Shown here: positions 10,806 to 21,561 of the stretch, piece by piece | How the letters are laid out: each line of letters starts with the position of its first letter | Numbering within the stretch: the stretch's first letter is position 1 | DNA from: Otis tarda | Lineage: Eukaryota; Chordata; Aves; Otidiformes; Otididae | Assembly (NCBI GenBank): GCA_026413225.1 | Contig: CM048591.1 | Coordinates: 74,860,052 to 74,924,051 of the forward strand | Length of the DNA stretch: 64,000 nucleotides | Reading direction: 5' to 3' | Program-made: the position numbers and the translations under genes | The notes under the pieces: model-generated | Databases searched by the model: none | Seen by the model: the letters and a program-made list of their open reading frames with translations, nothing else | Told to the model about the DNA's origin: nothing

Positions 10806-12159
10806 ATGGGCCCTTGGTCCCTGCTCAGTCACATTGTTAGACCAGAAAAGCTGTTAGTTAAATGGATGCTAATATCTCAAAGGGTGCAGTACAGCTTCCA
10901 CATAGGCGTCAGCTTGGGGTTCTCCTCTGCTCTAGCAATGCAAAGAATTTGTGGGTATGTTTTGGACATGTTGTTAGTTGCTCTTCCTCTCTGCTTGGGA
11001 GGCAAAATCAACTGTCCCTCGTAAAATACCTTGACATAGCATATAGCTAACCAACCAGAGTCCTTGGTCAAAGCTAAAACAACAGCTACTTTATGATTGC
11101 TACACTTGCTGCTGCATGCTCCTCTGCTGGAAAATAAGTGTCTAATGGGAGGAAAAACAAGTTGGGATGATGTTCTAACTTATTTTCTTTACCAGCTTGG
11201 CTATGAACAGTTGACTTCACTGTTAAACCTTTCTTGCTCTGATGTTTTGCAGCAATTTGCTGCTCTATTTGGCGTTCCTCCTGCCCAGAAAAGTAGGAGC
11301 CCCTGCGGGAACTGGGGCAGAAGTGCTCTGTGAAAAAGAAATTCAGCTGCCTAGTAGCTGCTGAAGTGTACATGGCGACAAGCAACAGTCACAGGACATG
11401 TAAGGCCAGTAAGACTTCTCTCTTTTGCATGGCAAACCTTTTTTTTTTTTAAAAAATTAATTGTAAGTCCTTACAGAGCTCTCCTCAGCAGCTAATTTCC
11501 CATTCCTCTTCCCCTCAAAATTCTGGAAGTCCATGAGTGAGTAAAAGTTCACATTTCCATTTTAGCTTTGAAAAACAGGGAATAATGTGATGGCCAAGAA
11601 TGTGTTTTCAGTAGAGAACAAAATGTTATTATTCATCCTGTCCTTGGCAATACCTACTTTTCTGCTGTCTTGTACTTCCAGGGTTTCTTTTCCCCATTAC
11701 CTTTGTTATGCTAATTAAGTCCTAACTTCTACTTTCTCTTTTCCCTCTTTCCTATTTAATTAACATGGTGGATGTTGTCTTTTGTCTCATGGTTACAATG
11801 AACAAGGCTCCTGTGAAAACTGACATCTTTTGAAAATCTTTTTAATTGAAATGGCATGGATTCAAAGATCGTCAGCCAGTTCTAGTCATTTTGTCATGTG
11901 AAAGTTGCTTTGGAGACTCTTCCCCCAACACACACTTGAAAAAAAAAAACAACTAAAAACTAGCTTTTTGCTTAAGCAGCAACTGCTATACTAATAACAA
12001 AAAGAAACATTAAAAATAATTAAATATTTTCTAAATTTTGTCAGTTGCACTCTAAGCTGCAGCACTCAAGACTGGAGTCACTCTAATTTCCACAAATGTC
12101 CTCCCTCGTCCACCTCGTCCAAGGAGCACCTCGTCCAAGCTCAGCAGAGGTGCATCCCG

Positions 12160-14097
12160 ATGAAGAAGAAGTCGGGCAAAAAGGCCAAGAGGCCAGCGTG
12201 GATGAGCAAGGAGCTCCTGGACCAACTGAAAGTAAAGAAGGAAGCCTATAGAGGGTGGAAGCGGGGACAGGTAGCCTGGGAGGACTACCGAGTGGCTGTG
12301 CGAGCGGCCAGGGATAGGGTGAGGAAGGCTAAAGCCCTGATGGAATCGAATCTGGCCAGGGATATAAAAAGTAACAAGAAAAGCTTTTACAGGTATGTAG
12401 GGGACAAAAGAAAATCCAAGGAGAATGTAGGCCCCCTCCGGAAGGTAACGGGTGTCGTGGTTACCCGGGATGTGGAGAAGGCTGAGGTACTCAACGACTT
12501 TTTTGCCTCAGTCTTCACTGATAAGGGCTCTTGTCTCCCCACCCAAGCTGTGGAAGGCACAGGCGGGGACTGTGAGGATGAAGAACCGCCCACGGTGCTC
12601 GAAGAGCAGGTTCAGGACCATCTAAGGAACTTGAAGGTGCATAAGTCCATGGGGCCTGATGAGATCCATCCGCGCGTCCTGAAGGAACTGGCGGATGAAG
12701 TTGCCAAGCCACTGGCCATCATATTTGAGAAATCGTGGAGGTCTGGTGAGGTCCCCGATGACTGGAAGAGAGGGAACATAACCCCCATTTTTAAAAAGGG
12801 GGGTAAGGAAGACCCGGGCAACTACAGGCCGGTCAGCCTCACCTCCGTGCCTGGCAAGGTCATGGAGCAGATTCTCCTGGAAACCATGCTAAGGCACATG
12901 GAGAGCAAGGAGGTGGTTGGTGACAGCCAACATGGCTTCACCAAGGGCAGATCGTGCCTGACCAATTTGGTGGCCTTTTATGACGGGGTAACAGCATCGG
13001 TGGACAAGGGACGGGCAACGGATATCGTCTACCTGGACTTGTGCAAAGCTTTTGACACTGTCCCGCATGACATCCTTCTCTCTAAACTAGAGAGGCATGG
13101 GTTCGATGGATGGACCACTCGGTGGATAAGGAGTTGGCTGGATGGCCGCACTCAGAGAGTGGTGGTCAACGGTTCAATGTCCAAGTGGAGACCGGTCACC
13201 AGTGGCGTCCCTCAGGGGTCCGTGTTGGGCCCGGCCCTGTTCAACATCTTTGTCGGCGACATGGACAGTGGGATAGAGTGCACCCTCAGCAAGTTCGCCG
13301 ATGACACCAAGCTGTGTGGTGCCGTCGACTCGCTGGAAGGGAGGGATGCCATCCAGAGGGACCTTGACAGGCTGGAGAGGTGGGCCCGTGCCAACCTCAT
13401 GAAGTTCAACCAGGCCAAGTGCAAGGTCCTGCACCTGGGTCGTGGCAATCCCAGGCACAAATACAGGCTGGGCGGAGAATGGATTGAGAGCAGCCCTGAG
13501 GAGAAAGACTTGGGAGTGCTGGTGGACGAGAGGCTCAACATGAGCGGGCAATGCGCCCTTGCGGCCCAGAAGGCCAACCGCATCCTGGGCTGCATCAAGA
13601 GGAGCGTGGCCGGCAGGTCGAGGGAGGTGATTCTGCCCCTCTACTCTGCCCTGGTGAGACCCCACCTGGAGTACTGCGTCCAGTTCTGGAGCCCCCAACA
13701 CAAGAAGGACATGGACCAGTTGGAAAGGGTCCAGAGGAGGGCCACCAAGATGATCAGAGGGCTGGAGCACCTCTCCTATGAGGACAGGCTGAGAGAGTTG
13801 GGGCTGTTCAGCCTGGAGAAGAGGAGGCTCCGGGGAGACCTGATAGCAGTCTTCCAATACCTCAAGGGGGCCTACAGGAAAGATGGGGAGAAACTGTTCA
13901 GTAGGGCCTGTTGTGACAGGACAAGGGGTAATGGGTTTAAATTAGAAGGAGCTAGGTTTAGATTAGATATTAGAAAAAAATTTTTTACAATGAGAGTTGT
14001 AGAGCACTGGAACAGGTTGCCCAGAGAGGTGGTGGATGCCCCATCCCTGGAAGTGTTCAAGGCCAGGCTGGATGAGGCTCTGAGCAACCTGATCTAG
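12160..14097 (+). CDS. CR1 ORF2 reverse transcriptase (N-terminally truncated)
   Basis: This 645-residue frame is the RT-containing part of CR1 ORF2, the protein that copies LINE RNA into DNA at a nicked target. Motifs in order are [12 protein letters not shown] (163-174), [13 protein letters not shown] (221-233), [13 protein letters not shown] (258-270), motif [10 protein letters not shown] (291-299, catalytic Asp 293), [11 protein letters not shown] (348-358) and the catalytic FADD box (379-382, Asp 381 and 382). The C-terminal domain contains [13 protein letters not shown] and [20 protein letters not shown]. Full CR1 ORF2 is roughly 900-1000 residues with an N-terminal AP endonuclease, which is missing here. 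The ATG is simply the first Met; the CR1 frame continues upstream to about 12121. Every RT motif needed is present, but without endonuclease, ORF1 and promoter the copy is not autonomous. Confidence 0.95.
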   Translation: MKKKSGKKAKRPAWMSKELLDQLKVKKEAYRGWKRGQVAWEDYRVAVRAARDRVRKAKALMESNLARDIKSNKKSFYRYVGDKRKSKENVGPLRKVTGVVVTRDVEKAEVLNDFFASVFTDKGSCLPTQAVEGTGGDCEDEEPPTVLEEQVQDHLRNLKVHKSMGPDEIHPRVLKELADEVAKPLAIIFEKSWRSGEVPDDWKRGNITPIFKKGGKEDPGNYRPVSLTSVPGKVMEQILLETMLRHMESKEVVGDSQHGFTKGRSCLTNLVAFYDGVTASVDKGRATDIVYLDLCKAFDTVPHDILLSKLERHGFDGWTTRWIRSWLDGRTQRVVVNGSMSKWRPVTSGVPQGSVLGPALFNIFVGDMDSGIECTLSKFADDTKLCGAVDSLEGRDAIQRDLDRLERWARANLMKFNQAKCKVLHLGRGNPRHKYRLGGEWIESSPEEKDLGVLVDERLNMSGQCALAAQKANRILGCIKRSVAGRSREVILPLYSALVRPHLEYCVQFWSPQHKKDMDQLERVQRRATKMIRGLEHLSYEDRLRELGLFSLEKRRLRGDLIAVFQYLKGAYRKDGEKLFSRACCDRTRGNGFKLEGARFRLDIRKKFFTMRVVEHWNRLPREVVDAPSLEVFKARLDEALSNLI

Positions 14098-14167
14098 TCA
14101 GGGATGTCCCTGCTCTTGCAGGGGGGTTGGACTAGATGACCTTTGAAGGTCCCTTCCAACTCTAACC

Positions 14168-14196
14168 ATTCTATGATTCTATGATTCTATGATTCT
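14168..14196 (+). repeat. CR1 3' terminal ATTCTATG repeat
   Basis: There are three full copies of ATTCTATG (14168-14191) plus ATTCT. CR1 elements end in short octamer repeats rather than poly(A); this tail marks the exact 3' end of the element and its strand. Confidence 0.95.
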
Positions 14197-17100
14197 CTGA
14201 GGTAGAGAATGAGCCTCAGATACTGACTCTGTCTTTAAAGACTGATGATGGATTCCTGTGCATGATGTCTTTCCATACAATATTTCCATGTCTTCTTTTC
14301 ACCATGCAATGAAATCCTCCTCCTCAGCATGCGGGGTCCAGACTTTTTACTCTTGCAGGCCAAAGGAGTTTTCCTAATTACTGGGAAGAGAAGATGCTGG
14401 GCTAAGCATCCTCTCCACTCTCGCTAAACCTAAGTCACCCATCCACGCGGGAAAGCAAACCACAGATTTGGGAGGACGGCAGGGAAATGACAACCAGAGC
14501 CTAGTGCAGAGATGGGTAGCAGGGGGCAAAAAAACCCCAAACAACTCTGCTGCTTTACTTTGTAGTTATGGCTCCTGTGTTTCCTGACCCAGCTGCTTTT
14601 CACCAAAAATAAGCAATCTATTTCCATGGCTTTGCCTGCTTGTCTGAATCTGGTATTACATCTTCAAATTCTCCTACTGCTTGTGTGGTATTTTCACTTT
14701 GTTCCCAGTGATTTCTACATGTACGTGTATTGTACACAGCACTGCTGGGGACCTGTAGGGCATGACCTACACGCAGAGCATGGCTGTCACTCCACAGAGT
14801 GCATTAGTGTTTATTATTTAAATCTTCTAGCAAACAAAGGTAAATCTAAGCAAATTGCCACAGGATGTTCAAGAACAGCATGTAGTAGATGCTTTGATTT
14901 TTTCTCTAGCACTCATAAACAGCTCAAAAACTCATTCAGGCATCTTCTACTATCTCTGTACCTGTTGTACGGTGCTAGCTGCAGAGCTGAGTAGCACCAA
15001 ACACAAGGATGAGATGCTGCAGTGTGTTTCTCTCAACTTGTGCTGGTAAAGCAGATGGGATCAGCTGTTACAGAGGTCCAGGGTGAACCTCCTCAAACAG
15101 AGCTATAGGCCATAGCTGCAGCATTTGATGGATGCTAAAGCTTCTGCTTTCAGGTGATGAAGCACAGGGTTTGCTAAAAGCACCAACAGCTGCCCTAGTC
15201 TGCACCATTTCCCCTTCCCAGAATTCAGGCTGGCCACGCACAGTGGCACCAGGCAGCCTGCTCAGGGTTCTGATCCTTGCATCCTGGGCATTCATTTATC
15301 CAAACATAAAATTGAATGTGAAACCCTCTTGTTATAACTAAGCAGCATTTATAAACCACCTTGGGTCACACTGCCAATACCTATGTAATAGAATAATAAC
15401 GGAGAGTAATACTGGATCATGGCCTCAGCCCATATCTTATTATCACAGTCACTCCCATTCCTAAAAAGTGTAGCGTCATGAATATAGTGATTTTCATCAC
15501 AGAAAAAACCATGGTGTTTTTCCACTGTGGAGACCCTTTGTAGTTAGTCTAAGATCTGCTCCAGACTTGTTTTTACTGCAGACATGCACATACGACTCGA
15601 TTTGATTCACTAATAGTCATGCCAATTCTAAAGTAGAAGGCATTTAATTACAGTGCCTGCGGCGTGTGACGCCTGGTTCAAAGCCCACCAAACTCAAAGG
15701 ATGCTTTAAAGCTGAATGAAAGGGGTTTGAAGGACACCAAGGAGTCCGAAGTAAGCTGTGACTAGTGAATGCATATACATCTTCTAAAAGAGGAAAAATT
15801 CTCTGTAAAGCAGTGCATGAGGTTTGGAAGAGTGCTTCTAATCTGTTCTATTTCATGGGTTTCTCCTTCCTGGACACTGTTTTCTATTATAGTATTTGTT
15901 CTTTTGATTTAATAGATTAGTATTTTTAATTCATTCAAAAGCGAGAGTGGGAACAAACATTCTGCAGTGGATATTGGTAGATTTCTTCCATTTCGGAGTT
16001 AAAACTAGTTGCTTTTAGCAACCAAAATTTAATTTCATGTGTGTTTTAATTGATTTACATTGGCTCAGCAATGGAAAACAAGGCACATTTACTGTGTGCC
16101 CTATTGTAAATTCTGTTTATGTTTCATGCTTTCTCCAGGTTAAAGTTTACATTTGTCATATTTCAATAATACAGTGCAACCATACAGCAGATTAAAACCT
16201 TTTGCTTTTGCTCTTTTGAACACACAGCCGGCATGCATGTTAGCATGTATCAGCATAACCCCAGCAAAATCAGTGGAGGAAGAGCATTTTATAGAGACAT
16301 TTTGTAGAAAATCTCAGAGCTGTGAGATGGGATAAGACTGGATGTGGCTTTTGGTTGCCCCCTGCCTTCTGTAAGCATTTAAACTAGAGAAAACCAGAGG
16401 CAGGATTTCTGCAGGATGCTGCTGTTCCAGCTGGGTAGCATGTTTTTGTCCTCTCAGCTCCTATTTAAGAGACTGGACCAGTGAAAGGTGGCATTAAGTA
16501 GACTAGTTTTGAGAACAAAGCACTGTGATCCCCATCAATTTTCCAAACTTTTCTCTTGGCTTACAGGTAATCAGGATAATAACGCGTAAAATGCTGGCTT
16601 ATGGGTGTGGAAAACTTTACTTTCAACCTTTGTGGGTGGACTGGTGACCCGTAACTAGGAGGAGTAGATGTGTGCAGAGTTGAGCAGTACTGTAGTAGAA
16701 AGATTGGTTTTATTCCAGGGATTGGTGTGGCTGCCCAAAATGCTGCAGTTGCTCCGTATGGAGAAGTTTTTGTAAAAATGGGACTGATCAGTGTTTCTTT
16801 TGACCACTGAAGGAGCCATGGGAGCAAGAGTTTTCACGGTTTTCCACATTAGAGGCCTCCTCTGTTTTCTCCCCAGGGAGATATGTTGCTTGGCTCTCTA
16901 GGCAAGAGGTCTCTGGTGAGCCTACTCAACATTTCTGCATATCAATGCTCCCGACATTTATTGAATCATTATTATCACGGCATTAAGTTACTGCTAATCA
17001 GACGGGTGTAAAGAATTCATTAAATAATCTAAGTTTCTTTAAAAATGGTCCTAATTCTTAATGCAACAACAGTGAGGAACCAAGAACACTGTACCATGAA

Positions 17101-17743
17101 CATCACCCTTGAGGGTCTGAAGTACCTCCTTTAATGACAACTTAACTGAAATTATTTTTGTTTTTTACCTGTATGTTATTAATATCAGACAAGTTACTGC
17201 CTATTATTTAAGGATCCTGAACTCTAATGATGGGTCATTAAACAAGCTTTCACTTGGGCTCACACAGTTAGAACTTATACTTTGATTTGTGCAATGTGTT
17301 TTTGCACACTTGGGAAAAGCCTGAAAGACTTTCCTGTCTAGTACCTGCTTACCCTGTGAGCTGCCTGTGCTCTCTGACTGGGAAAGGGGAAGTCTGAAAT
17401 TCTGGTGACATTGTTTATAGACCCTCGCCGTATCTTGAGCTACTGTACGCTTCTGGGAGTGGAAGGAAGTGCCTGGTGAAGCTAAACTTGCTAAATTTCC
17501 ATTCAAAGAGCTTGTAATGGTTGTACAAGTTATTTGCATTTTCCAACCATTCCTGAAATTCTGCTGCCTTTCACACCTAAAGCCTGAGCGATTGTACTAT
17601 GTTTCAGTCCTGTAACTTACGTCATGGCAGAGATACTATGAATTATCACCTGCTATGGAAGAACTGCAGCTAGCTATTTTTTTTATAGATTAGTAAAGTA
17701 AAATTTAGCTTGTATTTGGTTGCCACACTATATTTTAGGTAGT
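14197..17743. other. Unique sequence between CR1 and solo LTR
   Basis: No gene is recognised. The longest open frames are 122 codons (14626-14994, plus) and 111 codons (17204-17539, minus), neither with a recognisable motif. The DNA is AT-rich, without tandem repeats or mobile elements that I can name. Confidence 0.55.
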
Positions 17744-17748
17744 ATATT
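17744..17748. repeat. Target-site duplication, left copy (ATATT)
   Basis: ATATT directly precedes the TG start of the LTR and recurs directly after its CA end at 18887-18891. Five-bp duplications are typical of ERVL-type integration. Confidence 0.75.
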
Positions 17749-17921
17749 TGATCTGGTTTTGTTAGTGAGGGGGGGCCTAAGGTGGTAGCTTCTGTAGGAA
17801 ACTGGTAGAAGTTGCTCCCCTTTGTTTAGTGGACTCGGCCGGGCCTAGGGCGGACCCACTGCTGGCCAAGGCCGAGCCAATTGGTAGCAGAATGTCCCGT
17901 GATAATGCCTCTGCGATAACG

Positions 17922-17929
17922 TATTTAAG
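17922..17929 (+). promoter_or_regulatory. TATA-like box of the solo LTR
   Basis: TATTTAAG lies within GATAACGTATTTAAGTAGG, about 170 bp into the LTR. It is the only TATA-like motif in the 5' part and the likely core promoter of the family. Whether it is active here is unknown. Confidence 0.5.
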
Positions 17930-18264
17930 TAGGGGAAAACAGAAAAAAAAAAAGGAGAAGAGATGTGAAGCAGCTCAGCGGGGGGCAGAGAGGGGGAGGC
18001 ACGAGCCTCGTGGGCCTTGCAGGCCTCGCCCTCTGGCCTCCCGCCGGGGAGCCGACTGGGCCCAACTCGGCCCAGCCTGGCTGCAAGAAGTGGAGAGGAG
18101 ATGAGAAGTGAACAAGATGTAAAAAGGATCCTGAGAGGCATCTGCCAGCCTGTTGTGAGGAACGGCTGCAGATTGCAAGGTCAGTGAAGAAGGAGGGGGA
18201 GGAGTAACGCGGCTCCTGGCTCCTGGTTGCTCTCTGCAACTCGTGGTGAAGACCATGGTGGAGC

Positions 18265-18500
18265 AGGTTGTCCCCCTGCAGCCCATGGAGGTCCACGGAG
18301 GGGCAGAGATCCACCTGCAGCCCGTGGAGGACCCCACGCCGGAGCAGGTGGAGGCCTGAAGGAGGCTGTGGCCCGTGGAGGGCCTGCTGGGACAGCTGTT
18401 CTAGAGGGACTGCACCCCGTGGAAGAGATGACCCACGCCAGAGCAGTTTCACGAAGGACTGTGGCCCGTGGGAGGGACCCCACACTGGAGCAGAGGAGGA
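18265..18500 (+). repeat. Degenerate 40-50 bp module array inside the LTR
   Basis: The core CCCGTGG (or CCCATGG) recurs at about 18282, 18321, 18372, 18416 and 18464, each time followed by GAGG or GGAG and then CCACGCCGGAGCAG-like text. Spacing is 39-51 bp. It looks like an old, diverged minisatellite built into the LTR family. Confidence 0.7.
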
Positions 18501-18634
18501 ATGCGAGGACTTCTTCCCCCGACGATGACACAGCGGCATAAAACAACGCGTGATGAACTGATCGCAACCCCCATTCCCTTTTTCCCTGCCCCGTGCCGCT
18601 CGGGAGGGGAGGTAGTATAGCTAATGTTAAGCCC

Positions 18635-18656
18635 GGGAAGAGGGAGGGGTGGGGGG
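18635..18656 (+). other. G-quadruplex motif upstream of LTR poly(A) signal
   Basis: Four G runs (3, 3, 4 and 6 long) are separated by loops of 4, 1 and 1 nt, a strong intramolecular G4 pattern. It lies 42 nt before AATAAA. The same 22 nt is present unchanged in the other LTR copy (63934-63955, as C runs). Confidence 0.6.
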
Positions 18657-18698
18657 AGGTTATCTTGTTCCCTGTCTCATTCTCCTGCTAATTTTAGA

Positions 18699-18704
18699 AA
18701 TAAA
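18699..18704 (+). terminator. LTR polyadenylation signal AATAAA
   Basis: Canonical AATAAA in the 3' part of the solo LTR, followed by a GT-rich stretch (GAGTCTGTTTCG) about 25 nt later. It could end transcripts of the element or of neighbours on the plus strand. Confidence 0.6.
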
Positions 18705-18886
18705 TGAATAGTTTTCCCCAAGTCGAGTCTGTTTCGCCCGTGACGGTAACTTTAAGGATTTCTCCCCGTCCTTATCTCAAACCTTGAGCCGTTTTTCCTA
18801 TATAATCTCCTCCTATTCTCTCGGAGGGTGGGGAGAGTGAGAGAGAGACTGCGTAGTCTGGTCCCGATCGGGGCTGAACTACGACA

Positions 18887-18891
18887 ATATT
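18887..18891. repeat. Target-site duplication, right copy (ATATT)
   Basis: Matches ATATT at 17744-17748, directly after the CA end of the solo LTR. Confidence 0.75.
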
Positions 18892-21405
18892 TCATAGGCA
18901 TTTGGAGACTTTGCATATGGTTGTCACTGTGGTCCAGTTCCTTGAAGTGTCAGGGTGTGTACTTAGCATGAACAAGGTGACGCTGCTGGCAACTTTGACT
19001 TCAAACCACTAATTTAGGGTAGTTTTTGTCCATGCTGCCAAGGCATGAGTTTCAGTGTGTCTGATACCAATGACACTGTGTTTTTCAGAGATGTGTGTAT
19101 TCCTGCAGCTCTTTTTTGTAGGAGGGTGCACAGAGAAGTTATGACCTGCTTGAATTCAGCAAAAGAGCGTCTGATCAAGGACTGGATCTCACACCGTTTT
19201 GATAGGTGTCACTGCAGCGAGAGAATCTGTTTGTGGAGGTATCAGGGCTGTGGAATTAGATTTCACCTATTGATTGAGATAATTCTGAATGCCATCAGCA
19301 GCATTAGGACAAATGACTTCTATTATGCTGTGAAGAAAGGGGAGTAACATTGCTCTCAAATATTTAATAGCTATTGGTGTTTTACGATGTTCTGATGTTA
19401 ATTTCACTGACTTACAGGACAGAGGGTCAAGAAGGAAGAAAAATTTAAAAAGAGACATTAGCCTCAATATAATGAACAGCTAATGGAGAACGGCAGAAGT
19501 TTTAGACTATAACTTCCCACCTATTACCTCCTACAGGAGAGATACAAAATGATAAAAAGTGAGGGCAATACTGCAGTACAGCTTGACAGAGACATCGAAG
19601 TATTCCTCTTCATACAGAATTTGAATGAAATTATAAGGATTAATGTAGCTCCAGCTGTACTTAACCAAACCTCTGACGCTGGTTTATAAACCATTCTCAG
19701 ATTACCTTCTGTGGGAGCCCTTCATGCCTGGTGAGCAGTTTCGATTGAAATTAACTTGTGCTCCAATTTGTAATAAGAAAATTTTCTATCTCACTTTTAT
19801 GCCAGGATGCTTTTAAAATACACAAGCATTGCACTGTGTCCTTGCATGTGATCTGTAAGAGCTAGACCAGGCTGGAATGTTTTAAGAGAGTATAAAAACC
19901 AAAATTGAATAATTACTATCCAGTGAAATAAGTTCCTGTAAAATGAGAGCTATACACAGTCAGGCAAAGCAAACAATGACATATTCATACAAAACACTCA
20001 TATAAGGTATGAATTGGTGGTAGAAAGCTGAATATCTGTATCCTATTCCCTGAGCTGAACTGCTGCAGTGGAGCAGCAATGCACAAGCATGTCCTTGGTG
20101 CAGCAAGCATGTGCTTACAGCCATCCATATGCAAGACAAATCCTATGATTTTTTTTTTCCTGTCAGGTCTTTTCAATTTCTTGACATGTTAGGATGAGCA
20201 TGTAGGAGTGAAGTGTTAGGAAAAGCTGTGTTATTGACACTTGCCTCTCCACGGATCTAGGTTTGCAGTAATCAACAGGAACTTTTTAAACATACTTTCT
20301 GATGTCTGTTCATACAAGAAATGACAGACAGGCTTAGTCACTGAAAGGAAAAACAGAAATGTGAGGAAGCGTTTGCATGCAGAGGAGTCAGGCTCACAAT
20401 GCTACATGGCTGATATGTAGGGATCAGCACTTCTGGAAGGGAAATCTGGAGGTCTGTAGTGGGAGGGGAAGAGGCTGTCAGGACTGGCCACTTATCGACC
20501 TCAAAGTTGTCAGAAGCAGGAGCTATGAGAGTAATGAGCTAAGCTGGAGCTTACTTTCCCCACTCGCATCAAAGACCCCTCATGCCAGCTCTGCTTGTCA
20601 CCACAACTGGTAGCAAAATGGGGCCTCTGGTGATGGCAAGGATGAGAAAGAAAAGGGTATTGCTGCCTGAGATCCTTATATGAGGACTCAGGACATTTTT
20701 TTTTTTTGCAACATTAGAAAAGAAAAACTTTTGCACTAAAAATAGTTAATGAAAAAGAAAAGCTCTGTAGTAGTTTGCATGTGCTTTAAGAAATCTTCTG
20801 TGTCAGTCTGGTATCACGACACCATGTCTGGGTGGCACAACCTTACATTCAACGAGTTTGGGGGTCCTTTCTCTGCTCCTTCTCTGCTCTCTGCTGCAGA
20901 GTGTCTCCACACTGTGTTCAGTCATATGGCTCATCTTAGCACCAGGCAAAGGAGACCGCATGCTGCTGCTGCTGTCCCCAGCGAGGGGAGCAGTGGCTGG
21001 TTCATCAACACAGTGGCGTTGCCCTTGAGAATTTCCAGACTTAGGTTCTGCTGCAATTTTTGCAAGGTGCCATTTGCTAATGTGTTGATCTCTGGAAGGA
21101 TAAAGCAGATTTATTTAATTCTTGCTCGCCTGAGGCTGAAGGGTTAAACTGGTCTAAATGTGGCTCGAGCGCCACAGCACAAAGGCAGCTTCACGTGTTC
21201 TGGGTGAACGTGTACGGATGTGAGCTGTTTGCACAGGGAAAGCACTCACAGGTTTCAGCCTACGGACTTCCCTTCAGATAGTCTGGAATGGGAATTTGCA
21301 TGAGTAGAAACAGCTGGATCAAGCTTTCTGTAAGTAATTAACACACAGGAGAGACAGTCATGCTTGCACTTTATCAAGCCTCTTGGTAAGATTATGTACT
21401 CCAGA

Positions 21406-21561
21406 TAATTAATCATTACATTTCCCTATATGCATAATTACATCCACTTTCTTGCTCTCCCACCTCCACACATATAAACAATTCATATGCATGTATTTAC
21501 AGAGTAATTACAGATGCATATGCTGTGATTAAAGCCAATATAAACTCTGTTACCCTAATTA
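21406..21561. promoter_or_regulatory. Homeodomain/POU-type site cluster (candidate enhancer)
   Basis: Four TAATTA palindromes (21406, 21435, 21505, 21556) and three ATGCAT palindromes (21430, 21487, 21514) lie within 156 bp. TAATTA is the core of many homeodomain sites and ATGCAT of POU/octamer-type sites. Such density is typical of developmental enhancers in conserved noncoding DNA. The sites are seen directly; enhancer function and conservation are inferred. Confidence 0.35.

Larger units (their letters stand above)
1809..12110. other. Mostly unique sequence, no gene identified
   Basis: No recognisable gene is seen in this 10-kb stretch. The longest open frames are 136 codons (9409-9819, minus) and 125 codons (9466-9843, plus). 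They overlap in antisense in a locally GC-rich patch, which is what chance frames do there. Local features listed separately are the polypyrimidine tract at 4.1-4.3 kb, a MIR-like relic at 5.6 kb and a promoter-like cluster at 10.7 kb. Short T runs occur at 5519, 8188 and 11430, and a pyrimidine-rich stretch spans about 8660-8830. Confidence 0.6.
12111..14196 (+). mobile_element. CR1 LINE, 5'-truncated, with intact RT frame (young)
   Basis: This 2.1-kb CR1 non-LTR retrotransposon keeps the whole reverse transcriptase and C-terminal part of ORF2, then a roughly 70-nt 3' UTR and the ATTCTATG tail. ORF1 and the endonuclease half of ORF2 are absent, the usual 5' truncation of CR1 by incomplete reverse transcription. 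Sequence that is clearly CR1-like in frame begins at about 12121 (K-E-H-L-V-Q-A-Q-Q). Just before it a 12-bp direct repeat CACCTCGTCCAA occurs at 12111-12122 and 12127-12138. The lack of stops or frameshifts over 645 codons indicates a recent insertion. It is much more GC-rich than its flanks. Confidence 0.95.
17749..18886 (+). mobile_element. Solo LTR of an avian ERV (ERVL-like)
   Basis: A 1138-bp LTR beginning TGATCTGG and ending CTACGACA is flanked by ATATT repeats, so it stands alone as a solo LTR left by recombination between two LTRs. Parts seen are a TATA-like TATTTAAG (17922-17929), a GC-rich central block with repeated CCCGTGGAGG modules (about 18265-18500), a G-quadruplex motif (18635-18656) and a polyadenylation signal AATAAA (18699-18704). 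The same LTR starts again at 63704 on the opposite strand, with 6 differences over the shared 297 bp by eye. That suggests recent family activity, perhaps within several million years. The ERVL class is inferred from the 5-bp duplication. Exact start: TG at 17749 is preferred because it yields the duplication. Confidence 0.85.

Noticed and set aside
13174-13857. 227-codon minus-strand frame
   Set aside because: It is antisense to the CR1 reverse transcriptase and an effect of GC-rich codon use in that gene.
15655-15690. GGTTCAAAGCCCACC resembling a tRNA T-loop or an old LINE tail
   Set aside because: No cloverleaf can be drawn around it and the repeat match is too short to name.
17829-18567. 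Several open frames of 80-204 codons
   Set aside because: They lie entirely inside the solo LTR and reflect its GC-rich repeated modules.
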